A stretch of DNA of 64,000 nt from Fagopyrum homotropicum (lineage: Eukaryota; Streptophyta; Magnoliopsida; Caryophyllales; Polygonaceae): the NCBI GenBank assembly GCA_033239125.1, contig BSWB01000006.1, positions 117,846,242 to 117,910,241 on the forward strand. Reading direction: 5' to 3'. The notes below the pieces were generated by a model. The model did no database searches. It was not told the origin of the DNA and was given only the letters and a program-made list of their open reading frames with translations. Shown here in pieces: positions 1-11,051 of this stretch; positions within the stretch are counted from its first letter, which is position 1, and every line of letters begins with the position of its first letter. Made by a program: the position numbers and the translations under genes.

Positions 1-72
1 TACTAACCATCCGACGATCTAAGATGGTTCTCATGATTACACGATAAGTCTGTTCTCATGGGAACCACACCC
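1..72 (-). mobile_element. Terminus of a TA-microsatellite-associated MULE-like element (rest lies outside the window)
   Basis: Read on the minus strand, these bases begin GGGTGTGGTTCCCATGAGAA and then carry further ATGAGAAC-like blocks. This is the same start as the two MITEs at 30925 and 31247. The inner side leaves the window at base 1. The outer side abuts a TA tract (73-84), as for every other member seen here. Only the end is visible, so autonomy and size are unknown. Confidence 0.6.
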
Positions 73-149
73 TATATATATATATTTCAATTAAGATTTT
101 GTTTGATTAATTTTATCTTTTATACAACATCCTAAATATATGATAATGA

Positions 150-1690
150 TAATCAATATATTGTGGAAGGATCACAAGTCAAGAATAAAGAACAAATATT
201 TTGTGAAATATGAAAATGATCCCCAACTTGTTTCAACGGTTCCTACAAATGTTGTTAGAGAACAATGGTATGTGCTTATTAAGTATTGACGCTATCTTGA
301 AGCAAAGGTACAATATATAAAGTTACTTTATATGTCATCCTAAATTTATTTCCATTAACTCTTTTTATGCTAAAGACATAAATAACTCATGATTTTATTA
401 AAGGAAGTTGTTTATCTAACAATCTGACATTGATATGTTGTGTTTTTTTGTAGGCAGAACCAACGAGAAACTCTAACAGTCGAGAGAAGCTTGGTCCACT
501 TCATATCACTAGTCGAAGATCCTTTGCCGAAATAAGAGAAGATGTATGCATATTTTCTCCAACTTTTACCACTTGTTTTTTTTGTGGCTGCAAAAAATTG
601 CTTTTGAATTCAATGCAATTTTTTTGTTCTATTTATTTTACTAACTACTTGGTTGTATTAATTCTTGTACTTGATAGATGGAAAAGGATGGACAATCTAC
701 TGATAAAATGAGTGTCTTGATAAAATCACGCAACCCAACTGATCATGATGTTATTGTGGCAATTGTAAGTTTATACATTAATCATGAAGGACATAATTAT
801 GTTTGTGTTCTCCTCTTTTTGTTGAGCTAACTTATGTGTAAAAATAATGTAGGAGGACTTCAAGAAAGAATTAAGTAAGGAACCTGATGACCAACAACAC
901 CTTACGGTTGTGAGTGACAAAGTGTTTCATAGAGTGATGAGAGAGGACGCCCATGGGTATTGTCGAACTTACGGTAGAGGTGTCCCTCGTACTTCAGTGT
1001 ACCAATCTGAACCACTAGCACCTACTAACACACCAGATTTCATACAAAATCTTACTAGATAGATTACTGAAAAAGTGACTAGAGAGGTAAGAAAAGCGAA
1101 TGAGGACATGGTACGACAATATGAGATAAAATATCAACAAGTACTTGATTGTCTTGCGCTTTTGGAAATCAATGATGGGAGAAGTGCAAATTCACTTATT
1201 CAGGTATGTTCAATTTATTTTTTGAGTTGTATTATTTTCATGCACAAAAGAAGTTGCTTAAATGTTTGAATTTCTAAGTTCTTCATGAAGTTTCTAATTT
1301 TTGGTTTAGTGTACGAAAAAGTCACGAGGCTACTAATTTTAAGTTTGAATTCGCTTGGTTTTCGTAGTGTTGTTAATTGGGTTTTGTGGTTTTATGATTT
1401 GACTAATTGGGTTTTGTGGTTTGTCTGATGCTTAGTAGTGTCTCTCGTACACAGAAACTCTCGTACACTTGTGGATAGTTGGTACTTGATACTTGGTTTA
1501 GTGATAATGATATAATGTGTAGTGTTGTTGACAAATGCTTGAATATCATATTTTGATGTTAATGTAGAGAGTTTTGGTTTTGTAGGGAGGAACAAGTGTT
1601 AATCAAAATGAGTCTATTGGAGAGGAAGGTCAAAGAGTGTCCGCCGCTGAAGAAGTCGTTCAAGAAGAAAATCCAAGTGAAAACATTTAA
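150..1690 (+). pseudogene. Decayed CACTA (En/Spm) accessory protein gene, Ptta/En/Spm-like
   Basis: Several plus-strand exons separated by AT-rich introns can be read: about 172-307, 455-541, 679-765, 853-1203 and 1586-1690, the last ending in a TAA stop. Encoded pieces such as VVREQWYVLIKY, the segment around YGRGVPRTSVYQ and a C-terminal coiled-coil-like stretch (VRQYEIKYQQVLDCLALLE) fit the plant transposase Ptta/En/Spm (Transposase_24) family, the DNA-binding partner of CACTA transposases. In-frame stops at about 289 (TGA) and 1060 (TAG) indicate loss of function. The first exon and the start codon are not resolved. CACTA-like subterminal repeats follow directly downstream, which supports the call. 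Confidence 0.6.
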
Positions 1691-1854
1691 GTATGTTTCA
1701 TTTTGTGTTGTTCACAATGACTTGAAACTAATGCAATATGCTATATTGTACTTTTAATGTAGAATATGCTATATTGTACTTTTATTATTTGATTACTCTT
1801 TAATTTATGTGAAATTATTGCATATTAAAATAACATGAAAGGGAACTTTAGGTT

Positions 1855-2300
1855 TGTGGCGGCTCCTATCATCGCAATTATGCAATTCAGGTGTAACATT
1901 TGCGTTGGCAACGTACCATCGCAGATTTTAAATAGTGTAGCCGATACACTATTTGCGACGGGAGATAGCCGTCACAATGATCAATTCGGTTTGCCATTTA
2001 TTTTTTTGCGATGGCGCTTGCCGTCGCAAATATTTGAAAAATACACGTCACCTTTTTGCGACGGCTTTACCAGTCGCAAAATTTAAATTTGGCGCCGACG
2101 GACCCCCTTTGTTTGCGTCCGTTGTTGCCGACGTCATGCCGTCGCAAAGACCTTTTGTCCTGCGGTAAATTACCATCACAAAGATCTTTTGCGACAGATA
2201 TCTTGGCGTCAGCGTGTTTACCGATGCCACGCCGTCGCGAAAAAGTGGTTGCCGTCGCAAAAAACAGTCCAGAGTATAAGGTTATCTGCAACGGTGATTA
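1855..2300. repeat. CACTA-type subterminal repeats (TTGCGACGGC / GCCGTCGCAA in both orientations)
   Basis: The block holds about a dozen copies and variants of TTGCGACGGC and its complement (for example at 1951, 2008, 2058, 2140 and 2258), often as facing pairs able to fold. CACTA elements carry such short repeats beside their ends as binding sites for the accessory protein. Several 60-80 residue reading frames cross this block on both strands only because the motif lacks stops. No clear CACTA terminal inverted repeat or TSD was found, so the element end is eroded or not recognised. Confidence 0.55.
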
Positions 2301-4560
2301 AGAAATGAAGAAACTAAAAGAATAGCTATTCGGAGGAAAGTGAAGAAACATAGAAGAAGGTAAAGCGAGTCTTCAAATAATTTTGGGAGTGAAGGGTATA
2401 ACAGGGATAGGATATGAAATCTAACCACAAATCTCGTAAAACCTTCATCAATTTAGATTCTACAATAAACTTCTCAACCACACCTCTAAACCACAATCAC
2501 AATTTATCAAACTCTATCTAAACACTTCAATTTATCAATCATCTCAACCACAAAACTAAAAGAAAGTCCTCGACTCTCTGACCAAACAAGACCTAAATAG
2601 AGGTGACATGCGACTCTTCAATAGAACTTTTAGTATTGGCAAATTGCCCGAGGTCTATGCATGTACGTTTCTATAACTTATATCTTCATATCAAACATAC
2701 CAAACATGGTTATGTGTCAATCAAATCCATATTTTGATATTGAAACTTGATATCTTCATTTCTATTTGGATATATAGATACTGAACATGGCCTTGTTTGA
2801 ATGAAAAGTTTAATGTTAAACTCCATAGTCGGTGTTACAATGCAAGGGTTCTGTTGGACAAGATTATTTAGTAGTTTAAGTTTTTAGGGGTAGAGTATCA
2901 TGTAGTTTTATAAAATATGAAAATTTAATGAAAAAACTGAAAAATGTTTGGTGAGTAGAGATTTATGGGTAAACTTTTACGATAAAAGTATTAAATTAAT
3001 AATAAAAACATGTAAATGGATTTGAGAATAAATTAGATTAAAATTATGAAAAGCTAATGAAAAAGTTACAAAAAGCTAATGGAATGAGGTGCAAAAAAAA
3101 ACTCCTCAATAATCTACCAAAACTCTAATCTCTCAAATAATCTCACATCAACAAACGCTACATAGATTTCAGTTTTTTCGAAATTACACAAAAACCTCCC
3201 TGAAAGCTCTACCGAACCCCTCTTAGTAGAACAAAATCATTTTATTTTAAAACAACATACTACAAAGTCTTGTGGATGATAATTTTCTTTAGCTGTATGC
3301 CTTAGAAAGATTAACGGTCTAAATCCGATGTGATCCGGCCTTCAAAGTACTAACACTAATATTTAGGGCCGCACAATCTAAACTTGACCAAACTTCAAAT
3401 TCGCCTAACTTAAGATCGACCCTAACGGATCAAGTGTCCGGAATCGGTTCAAAAGTTTTAGCAGCCTAGCAATAGACATGTATGATATTCACATAAGCTT
3501 AACAAAAAACTTCCAAATGCAAAGTTGCCAATTATTCTTCTGAGCTGAAATTTAATTTAAAACACCTGCAGTTCCTAATATTTGTATATGTACTTGTTTT
3601 CAAGTATTTTGCTTATGAGATGCCTCGACAATGAAGTCTATTATTGTTTAATCAACATATGCAGACCAAAATCAAGCTGTAAACAACCAAACACTTATAC
3701 CACACAAAATATAATAACCTAAGTAAGATAAAGTCAAGCTGGTGCCAGACTTCAATGTGATATGTTGGACTTCTTAATTTCAATCTTTGATTATACAAGA
3801 AGATCTAAAAACAAACCCATAAGTCTGTTTGCAAATAATTTTATAAATAGCAGTTGTTTTTGAGTCTGTTTGAAAAACACTGGTTCATCGGAGTTAAAGT
3901 TTAAGCTTATTGATAGTCGATGATGAAGCTTATTTAATAGCTAAATAGTTAACTAGATTATTTTTTTAATAAACTTATTGGGTGTTTTGAGAAGACAGCC
4001 GGTTGGAGCTTATGTAAATGTAAAAATTTTAAAACTAATTTATTTTATATTTAAGTATGAATTTGTATAGGATTGTATAAATATATGTAATATATCTTTC
4101 AACAAAGTGGATAATCTTCCTCCTTTAGCCTATGAATAAATAAAAATTTTAAGCTTTTATAATCTTGTGAAAACAAGTTTCCAAACAAACTATTTTTTGT
4201 CTTTTTTTTCCGAGCTTGTTTATTTTGTTGAAATGCTCATATCAATACTGAATGAACTGGTAGGGTAGTATATAAGGTCAGTGAACGTTTTTTATTGTCA
4301 ATTAATTTTAAGATAAAATTTCATTAAACTCGTATTACTGGATTTAGACCTAACATATATTTTATTGAGTTACATGCAATTCCTTTATTTTATGACAATA
4401 AAAAATTGTGAAATAGGACCATCAATTCTCGAGCTTAACTCTAATGAATGAAGAATCTTAATTTGTTTTCTAGTTTTTATATTATTATCTCCACGTTACA
4501 TTCTCACCTCCTCTTCCTATATCTTCTTATAACATCCAAAGTCCAAACCCTCTTTCAAAC
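2301..4560. other. AT-rich intergenic spacer
   Basis: I see no supported gene here. The sequence is AT-rich, with no long reading frame and no repeat whose ends I can define. Its right part is the upstream region of the DUF3511 gene. Confidence 0.5.
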
Positions 4561-4612
4561 TCTTCAATCTAGTTTTCCTTCCCTAAATCTCATTCTCCCA
4601 TCACCATAGGAT

Positions 4613-4930
4613 ATGAGCGGGTTCGTTGGGTATTCGGGTTATGGATCGGATATCCGTAGAGGGGAAGTAGGGGTCGTGAGTGGAAGAAGTGTCCAAGTGC
4701 ATGCAAGTCGACCTGGGTTGCCCGATTCGTTACATGCGTCAAATGCGGATACGGGTAACCGGTTTGGAGCGGCGTCGAACTCGTGGGGGTTTAAGGATCC
4801 GGAGTCGAAGAGGAAGAAGAGGATAGCTAAGTACAAAGTATATGCAGCTGAAGGCAAAGTCAAGGCTTCTTTCAGGAAAGGAATTCGTTGGATTAAGAAC
4901 AAATGTTCTATCCTTGTTCATGGTTGTTGA
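4613..4930 (+). CDS. DUF3511 domain protein (small plant-specific protein)
   Basis: This is a single-exon gene for 105 residues, starting at an ATG shortly after a pyrimidine-rich leader and ending in TGA. The first 58 residues are Gly/Ser-rich and look unstructured. Residues about 59-105 (starting WGFKDPESKRKKR, then YKVYAAEGKVKASFRKG and WIKNKCSILVHG) match the basic DUF3511 domain, which usually sits at the C-terminus of short plant proteins of about this length. No signal peptide or membrane segment is evident. The biochemical role of the family is not established. The reading frame is intact, and the basic tail suggests nucleic-acid or membrane-surface contact only as a guess. Confidence 0.85.
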   Translation: MSGFVGYSGYGSDIRRGEVGVVSGRSVQVHASRPGLPDSLHASNADTGNRFGAASNSWGFKDPESKRKKRIAKYKVYAAEGKVKASFRKGIRWIKNKCSILVHGC

Positions 4931-5231
4931 TTAGTTTAAGGTGGGGAATGTAAGGATTTTTTTGTTACAAAATATTATGCTTGCTAATTTTTGTATTGAT
5001 TTTTAACATTAAAATCTTTTTTGGGTGGAACTCGTGGGGTTCATGGTTGTTGAACATGGGGAGGGAGGGATAGGATAGTCTTGGATCGAACAGATATCCA
5101 TTGTTTTTAAATCCTATCAATGAATATCATTGTCCGTTTGGTTTGAGACGTGGAATATATACGTTAAAAGAAAGAAAATGGAATAAAAATAATTATGTTA
5201 CTTTTATGTGTTAAAATTCCTCTAACATTCA

Positions 5232-5481
5232 GGGTCCGTTTGGTTTTAACTCCGGAATCGAAAACGGAATGGAAACGAATCTAGTCAATACGTATACCCA
5301 TGTTCATTAAAATTTTTGAAATCATTCCTTGTGGTTTGTATTAATTGGATGGGAGTTTGGTTAATTTTGATACCCTATAGGGTAACAAAATGTGAGGAAG
5401 CAAGCCTGAATATGGATATACATATGGACTAAATTCGTTTTCATTCCGTTTTCGTTTCCGGAATTAGAACCAAACGGGCCC
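5232..5481. mobile_element. Tourist-like (PIF/Harbinger) MITE with 3-bp TSD TCA
   Basis: The element is 250 bp. Its ends begin GGGTCCGTTTGGTTTTAACT on the left and, on the opposite strand, GGGCCCGTTTGGTTCTAATT on the right. The inverted repeats continue for about 48 bp. It is flanked on both sides by TCA (5229-5231 and 5482-5484), which fits the TNA target duplication of PIF/Harbinger elements. There is no coding content. Confidence 0.8.
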
Positions 5482-5567
5482 TCAATCTTAATCGGTAAAC
5501 AAACATGATTTTATTCAATCAATAATAATCAGTTTTTATTCAATGAAAAGGCCCAATATACACAACA

Positions 5568-5598
5568 CTAGTGACGTGGCCGCGCGCTTTGCGCGCGG
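5568..5598 (-). mobile_element. Helitron-like 3' terminus: CTAG end plus perfect 8-bp hairpin
   Basis: On the minus strand the sequence reads CCGCGCGC-AAA-GCGCGCGG (an 8-bp perfect stem with a 3-base loop, 5580-5598), then a short spacer and A|CTAG|T (CTAG at 5568-5571). A GC hairpin a few bases before a CTAG end between A and T is the standard Helitron 3' signature. The element body would extend to the right, but I could not fix its TC start. Confidence 0.6.
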
Positions 5599-5639
5599 AA
5601 GAAACGTTATTGTACACTTAATTACTATTTTATTTATTT

Positions 5640-6268
5640 TGAAGGAGTTAATCTTCAATGTGATTGTACACATAATAGCTAATTATACATAAATTCTTTG
5701 CAACAAGTTAATCTTCAAAAAAATTTAAAATAGGGTAAAAGATTAGAGACAATGGTTAAATAGTTTAAAAGTCAATTTTCGAAACTTTTGCAATCACAAC
5801 AAGCTCAGCAATCTTTTCTAGGAGTTATAAAATAGGGTAAAAGTCAATGTTTAATATGGAATCAATATTGAGATTTAATTGAGTGGTCAATTTTAGGAGT
5901 TACAAAATTAAAAAGGAGAGTTAATTGGGTGGTATGAAATAAAATATCAATGTTAGGAGTTAAAAAACAAAGTTTATTTGAGAAAGTTAATTCGATAATA
6001 TAAAATAAAATATAAATTTAATCTTGCTATACTATATTTTCAGCTTTTGAGAGCACTAAATGACTACATTTTGCTTTATCATTTTGTCCCATTACTACCC
6101 AATTAACTTTTAATTAAAAATTAGTTTTTATAACTCCTACCTTTAATTCCTATGGTTATAAGTTCTAATATTAATTTCATAATAATGTTCACTTTTTTAG
6201 TCTCTCAATTAAAGTCTTATTTTTGTAACTCCTATATTTAATTCATATATATTATAACTCCTAAAATT

Positions 6269-6307
<39 letters not shown>

Positions 6308-7208
6308 GCTTGACCTCACATCTTACAATGTTTCCATAGCAACTTGTGTATCATTCTAAAATGATGATAGAAACACTTTTTAAGGGAAATGTATTCAACA
6401 AATTTTAAAGTTACAAATTGTTCCCACGTCCCTTTTCAGAATATTAAAAGCTTCCATCTCAATTCCTTCCTTATGCTTCAAGTAAAATTATAAGCAAAAT
6501 GTTCAGCAACGGATTTGCCTCCATCAACAACCACTGTGCCCCTTGAAATCTCTTGAGCTAAAGTTGATGGATGAAATGCCAATAACAAGAATAAGAAAAT
6601 CTTCATGTATTCCATGACCCGGTGATTTATAGCCGCTTAAAATTTCAGAAGTCTGAACAAGAGTAGCTACAATTTGACATGATCATAATCGTTAGAATTT
6701 CCAAACTTGCAGAAAAATTGAACAGGGTTTAGTTAACAATACGAAAGCAGATCTAGTCTAAACAATGTGATCGGTTTTGAAGAAGTTGTGATCGGTTTCT
6801 GGAGTGGCTTTTCTTGACTGATAAACATGACTGTTGTGATCGATTTCTGGAACAACTCCAGGATCTGCAACTGAGTTGTAAACTCATTCACACAAGCTAT
6901 AGGCTTTGATACAAAATTCAACCAACAGATTCAAGTTTAGAATTAGAAACCAAGGAGTGTGTTGATAATAATATAACATATAATGTCTAACAATTTAACA
7001 CAATCCTAGAATACAAACCGATGTCAATGATGAACGTATGGAAGCACCACCAAGTTTTACCTGGAATACAAACCGATGTCAAATTTTGCGGCCTAAACAA
7101 TGTGTTTGAGAGAATTCTTAAAAAGTCAATGTTCGAAACTCTTTTAATCACAACAAGTTCATCAATCCTTTTCTTAGGAAGAGTTTTTATAGCTAAAAAC
7201 AAGTGGAT
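5640..7208 (-). mobile_element. Probable Helitron body, AT-rich and internally repetitive
   Basis: The stretch right of the Helitron-like end has no intact gene. It contains GGAGTTATAA/TTATAACTCC-type units in both orientations: plus at 5820-6000, complement at 6090-6290, and plus again from about 7200. A segment around 5750-5840 recurs in diverged form at 7110-7180. A TA microsatellite lies at 6279-6298. It also holds a short signal-peptide-like gene fragment (6478-6606). Assignment to one Helitron is inferred from the terminus only. Confidence 0.35.
6478..6606 (-). pseudogene. Small ORF with signal peptide; possible captured 5' fragment of a heparanase-like (GH79) gene
   Basis: A minus-strand ATG (6606) opens 42 codons to a TGA. 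The peptide begins with a clear secretion signal (MKIFLFLLLAFHPSTLAQE) followed by ISRGTVVVDGGKSVAE. Plant heparanase-like proteins have a hydrophobic leader, often ending near AQ, then a GTVxVDGxxxIAE-type strand at the mature N-terminus, which this resembles. The match stops after about 20 mature residues. It is therefore best read as a gene fragment carried in the surrounding repeat, not as a working gene. The family call comes from memory of the motif and is weak. Confidence 0.3.
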
Positions 7209-7480
7209 AAAATAGTTTAATATGGAATCAATGTTAGGATTTAATTGGGTAGTCAATTTTAGGAGTTACAAAATTAAAAAATTTAATTGGGAGAGTTAAT
7301 TTGGTAGAATGAAATAAAATATGAAATTAATATGAATCAATGTTAGGAGTTATAAAAATAAAATTTAATTGGGAGAGTTAATTTGGTAGAATGAAATAAA
7401 ATATGAAATTAATATGAATCAATACTAGGAGTTACAAAAACAAAATTTAATTGGGAGAGTTAATTGTATGAAATAAAATA
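7209..7480. repeat. Tandem repeat, about 82-bp unit, about 3 copies
   Basis: The unit contains GAATCAATGTTAGGAGTTA, then AATTTAATTGGGAGAGTTAA, then TGGTAGAATGAAATAAAATA. It recurs at about 7230, 7335 and 7418 with few changes, the last copy being shortened. Relatives of the unit occur at 5850-6000. It is AT-rich and non-coding. Confidence 0.7.
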
Positions 7481-8107
7481 TAAACCTAATGTGAAGCAAA
7501 ATATGATCTTAATATGACATTTAATGTTATCAAAAAGCTAAAATTATAGGTTAGTAAGATATGAGAGGGGGAGAAGGCTACGTTTGGGCCAATGCTACTT
7601 GGTTTTGACGAAACACATGAAAATCTATAAGTACAGTAGTATAACTTGAATATCCGGGTTGTTCAAATACTCATTACGGATCCGTTAATCCGATATATTT
7701 TCTCCAATTATATTGGATTTAGAATAAATATCATCGGATTCGGTATTTATCAGGGTACGCACACTCGTGCAACACTATTTGTTCAATTGCAACGTAAACA
7801 ACGGATCAACTCTATTGGACAATTATAACATATCGGATCGGAAAAATTACCATTCCGAGATATACCGAGGATTAAAATATACTTAAAAATAATTAATAAT
7901 GCCATTGAGCATATATAAAATGTGATGGGATAACCATCCTCAAAGGCCTAGGACCAAAAATACAACTTATCCTTACAAAAACCTTAAACAATTTTTACAA
8001 GAAGATGTATCTATAGTCCCTAAACCTTAAAACTAAACCCATAGCAAATTACCATTTTAATTATAATTGAAACAAACACCTTAAATAAAGACGACCATGA
8101 TCATTGA
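7481..8107. other. Intergenic spacer downstream of the minus-strand gene at 8108
   Basis: I see no gene. The stretch holds the 3' flank of the gene that ends at 8108 and unassigned AT-rich sequence. Confidence 0.5.
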
Positions 8108-8605
8108 TCATGCTGTGGCGCCGCCGATTGAATTCAAAGCCTGCAACCGAATTTGCTGGTAAAACTTTCCGATCATCCTCTCCGCCTTCACAGTCATCAA
8201 CTCCTCGCCGGGAACATCCTTCGTTTCACTCACAATCTCCTCCTTCTTCTCACTTTTCAGATCTTCCTCGACCTCGAACACTTTGTCCCCAAAATCAGCG
8301 GAAGCGTAGCTGGTTTTAGGTGTCGTCGAGTTCGCCGTCTTCATAGACGGCGACGACCGTGATAGCGGTGATTGCGGTGATTGGCCGCCGTCAGCAGCAT
8401 GCAGAGGACGGATTGAGCTCACAAGTCTAGAAATTGCGCCGGGGTTACTAGCTCCGGTAGGAGATTCCGGCGACTTGTGCTTTTTGGCGTGGGTTTCGGT
8501 GGTTACGGCGGCGCCGAAGAAGGCGGCGTATAGTGATGACATTAGACCGCGCTTCTTCCTCCGGGGAGTAGAGGGTCTGCTGCCGCCGCATGATATTCCA
8601 GTCAT
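8108..8605 (-). CDS. Plant-specific protein with DUF761-like C-terminal motif
   Basis: This is an intact single-exon frame of 165 residues with a true ATG at 8605. The N-terminus (MTGISCGGSRPSTPRRKKRG) is basic and Ser/Pro-rich. A short hydrophobic patch (LMSSLYAAFFGAAV) follows, then a long low-complexity Ser/Pro/Lys/Glu region. The tail AERMIGKFYQQIRLQ resembles the C-terminal motif of the DUF761 family (acidic/Ala-Glu, hydrophobic, then FY-Q-RLQ). DUF761 proteins are plant-specific and mostly of unknown biochemistry. The coding region is much more GC-rich than its surroundings, as expected for a real exon. It is only distantly like the two DUF761 genes at 30 and 37 kb, sharing only the tail. 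Confidence 0.7.
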   Translation of the reverse strand: MTGISCGGSRPSTPRRKKRGLMSSLYAAFFGAAVTTETHAKKHKSPESPTGASNPGAISRLVSSIRPLHAADGGQSPQSPLSRSSPSMKTANSTTPKTSYASADFGDKVFEVEEDLKSEKKEEIVSETKDVPGEELMTVKAERMIGKFYQQIRLQALNSIGGATA

Positions 8606-9660
8606 GGTGGTCGCCGGAGGCTTTTTTTTTGGGTTTCCGGGTGTAGTTAATTGATTGAATGATAAATTATTTATTGAAGTACTTGATCAATCGATCTTCT
8701 TCGTCTTACTGCACAAGAATGTGCAGGGACGATTGATCGATCGATGAAGTTTTCTTCTTGTGTTCCCTTTGAATATTTTAAAATTGGGCTTATTTGGATG
8801 CTTGGTTTTTTTATTTACTTATAGAATTATTTTAAAAAATATTCGGTTGTAAATAATTAAAATTTTAGTTTGTGAATAAATTAGTGGTGAGAATTCAATG
8901 TTTGAACATGAACATTACACTTTGAACCGATTGCTGCGGGTTGGAATTCATTGGTTTAGAGGGTTTCCCGGATTTGTTTTTAATCAATTATGGTTATTAA
9001 ACTTATTTACATTAGTATTATTTACAACACAAAAAATCCACATTAAATTATTTTAAAATAATATTTAAGTATTAATCCAATTTTCTTTATATTATTGGTG
9101 TATTTGGAAGACACGATTTACAAGTTTATAAAAGATTATTAAGCTTACAAAGGTTATGAAATATAGGTATATTCGGATTTTAAAACGCAATTTTTTATAA
9201 TTTAAAATTTTTTTTTATTTTTTTAATAAGCTATGTAAAAAAAGTTTGTAATAGATTTTTGAATAATATATTTGAAATATAATTTTACAAAATTAATTAT
9301 AATTGAAAGGGTAAACATTTCAAGTAAACTTTACGCTTACAACAACTTCAATAAATTTTATTCTCGCATAAATGCATCAATTTAATAAACTTTATCTTCG
9401 GGTACTAATATGTTTTGGTTCCAATAAATCTTGGGTAAAATGGGAGTAGATAGGTTTTTTAACCATGAGCATAAATATGAACTCAAGTTAAAAATGGATA
9501 CAAACTAAGATATTATGGAAATTAGAAGATTCTTCTCTCTTCTATTTATAATCAATTAATTTTGTTAAATTGGGTAACTAAATATTAATACACAATATTA
9601 ATACACAATTTCAATTACATAATGTTAATACATAATTTTAATTACACAAGTTCTGTTTTG
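8606..9660. other. 5' flank of the 8108-8605 gene, then AT-rich spacer
   Basis: The first 150 bases hold the leader and proximal promoter of the minus-strand gene. The rest is AT-rich with no supportable feature. Confidence 0.5.
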
Positions 9661-9670
9661 TTTATGTTAG

Positions 9671-9985
9671 GTACACAATTTTGTCATTTACACAAGTCCG
9701 TCATTTACACATGGTTTGGTTACATAAGTCCGTCGTTTACACAAGATTTGGTTACACAAGTCCGTCATTTACACATGTTTTTGTTACATAAGTCCGTCAT
9801 TTACACAAGTTTTGTTACATAAGTCTGTCATTTACACATGGCTTGTTTACATAAGCCCGGCATTTACACATGGTTTGGTTACATCAGTCCGTCGTTTACA
9901 CAAGATTTGGTTACACAAGTCCGTCATTTACACATGGTTTGGTTACATAAGTCTGTCGTTTACACAAGATTTGGTTACACAGTTA
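9671..9985 (+). repeat. Minisatellite, 32-bp unit, about 10 copies
   Basis: The unit is of the form TTACACAAGATTTGG + TTACACAAGTCCGTCAT (32 bp), with variants at a few positions (CATAAG/CACAAG, ATGG/AAGA, GTCGTT/GTCATT). Because 32 is not a multiple of three and the unit lacks stops, all forward frames stay open. This yields spurious 66-90 residue reading frames. There are no spacers, so it is not a CRISPR-like array. It ends about 20 bp before the solo LTR insertion. Confidence 0.85.
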
Positions 9986-10299
9986 TGTCATTTGAACAAT
10001 ACAGTCATAGGTGTAATAGCCGGAAATTTTTATTTCCGTTTAATACCGAGTCAAACCGGTTTTCGACCCGTTGACTTTTACTAGTTCTACCTTGAGTTAT
10101 ATTACAACTCATTCTATCATTTTATGTATTCTTTTAACCACATAAAATGATGAATTTTATCAAACCATAATCTAAGTCATAAGGACGTCTTTTGACGAGA
10201 CAATGACAAAGCTGAGACGAGGCCATGACGAAGCCCGACAACCTTGTGACAAGGCCCCGACAACAATTGACAGCCCAATTTTTCTACCTTGTTGCTTGC

Positions 10300-10450
10300 T
10301 GAATCCATGCTCCAGTCCAGGATGTCCAGCCCATGGTGTCTTGTAGCTGCTGAATCCCTCGCTCCAGCCCAGGACGTGCAGCCCAGGACGGTGCCTTGCT
10401 GCTGCTGCATCCCTCGCTCCAGCCCAGGATGTGTAGCCCAGGAATAGACG
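10300..10450. repeat. Short GC-rich tandem repeat inside the solo LTR
   Basis: Units containing CTCGCTCCAGCCCAGGA, followed by a CAGCCCAGGA or TAGCCCAGGA half-unit, recur about three times with a period near 60 bp. They produce overlapping spurious minus-strand frames. Confidence 0.6.
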
Positions 10451-11051
10451 GGCCTCCTCTCCTCCTGCTCCACAGTAACGTCGCCAAACCTGCTCCACTC
10501 TCTCTCTCCAATCTTCACGATCCTCACCGTTACGCTTTCCTAGTGAGAGCCGTTTCTACCGGAATCAGCGCACGTACGACTCGCACATTCTTCCTCAGAT
10601 CTCATTCCTTCTCCATCGTCCTCGTTTTGCATCTAGATTCACCTCCTAGCCTTCTTTGCGACAGCAAGCCCCATCGCCTAGTTGGAGCCTTCTGCATACG
10701 TTACTGATTTGCCGGGGAGTTTGGCTCTGCACGCGACTTCTGTCGAGGTGAGTCTCGAGTCTCAACTACCCCTCTCTCCTTCTTCTTTCACGCAGTCAGA
10801 TTGACCCCCTTGCTTCCTCAGTTTCACACATCCTGAGCCGACGATAGTGGCCTCCTCCAGTGTCCAGCACAGAAGCAGTGAACATATGATGTCGATAGCA
10901 GGACTACATGAAGCCTCCCAGCACTTGCAACCGGCGTGAGAGAATGGCAGTTGCCAACCCTTCCAGACAGGCTTCATTAGCGCCAATCACTGCCCCACTT
11001 CATAGATCGAGAGAGTCTCGATCTCCCTCTGTCCATCCGGGTAAGGACATG

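Noticed and set aside
1835..2301. Several overlapping 70-83 residue frames on both strands
   Set aside because: They overlay the CACTA-type GCGACGGC repeats. Frames on both strands at once and no family match.
9671..9985. CRISPR-like array
   Set aside because: Units are head-to-tail without unique spacers, and this is plant nuclear DNA.
9622..10084. Frames of 66-90 residues with LHKSVIYTWFGYIS repeats
   Set aside because: Product of the 32-bp minisatellite being open in every forward frame.
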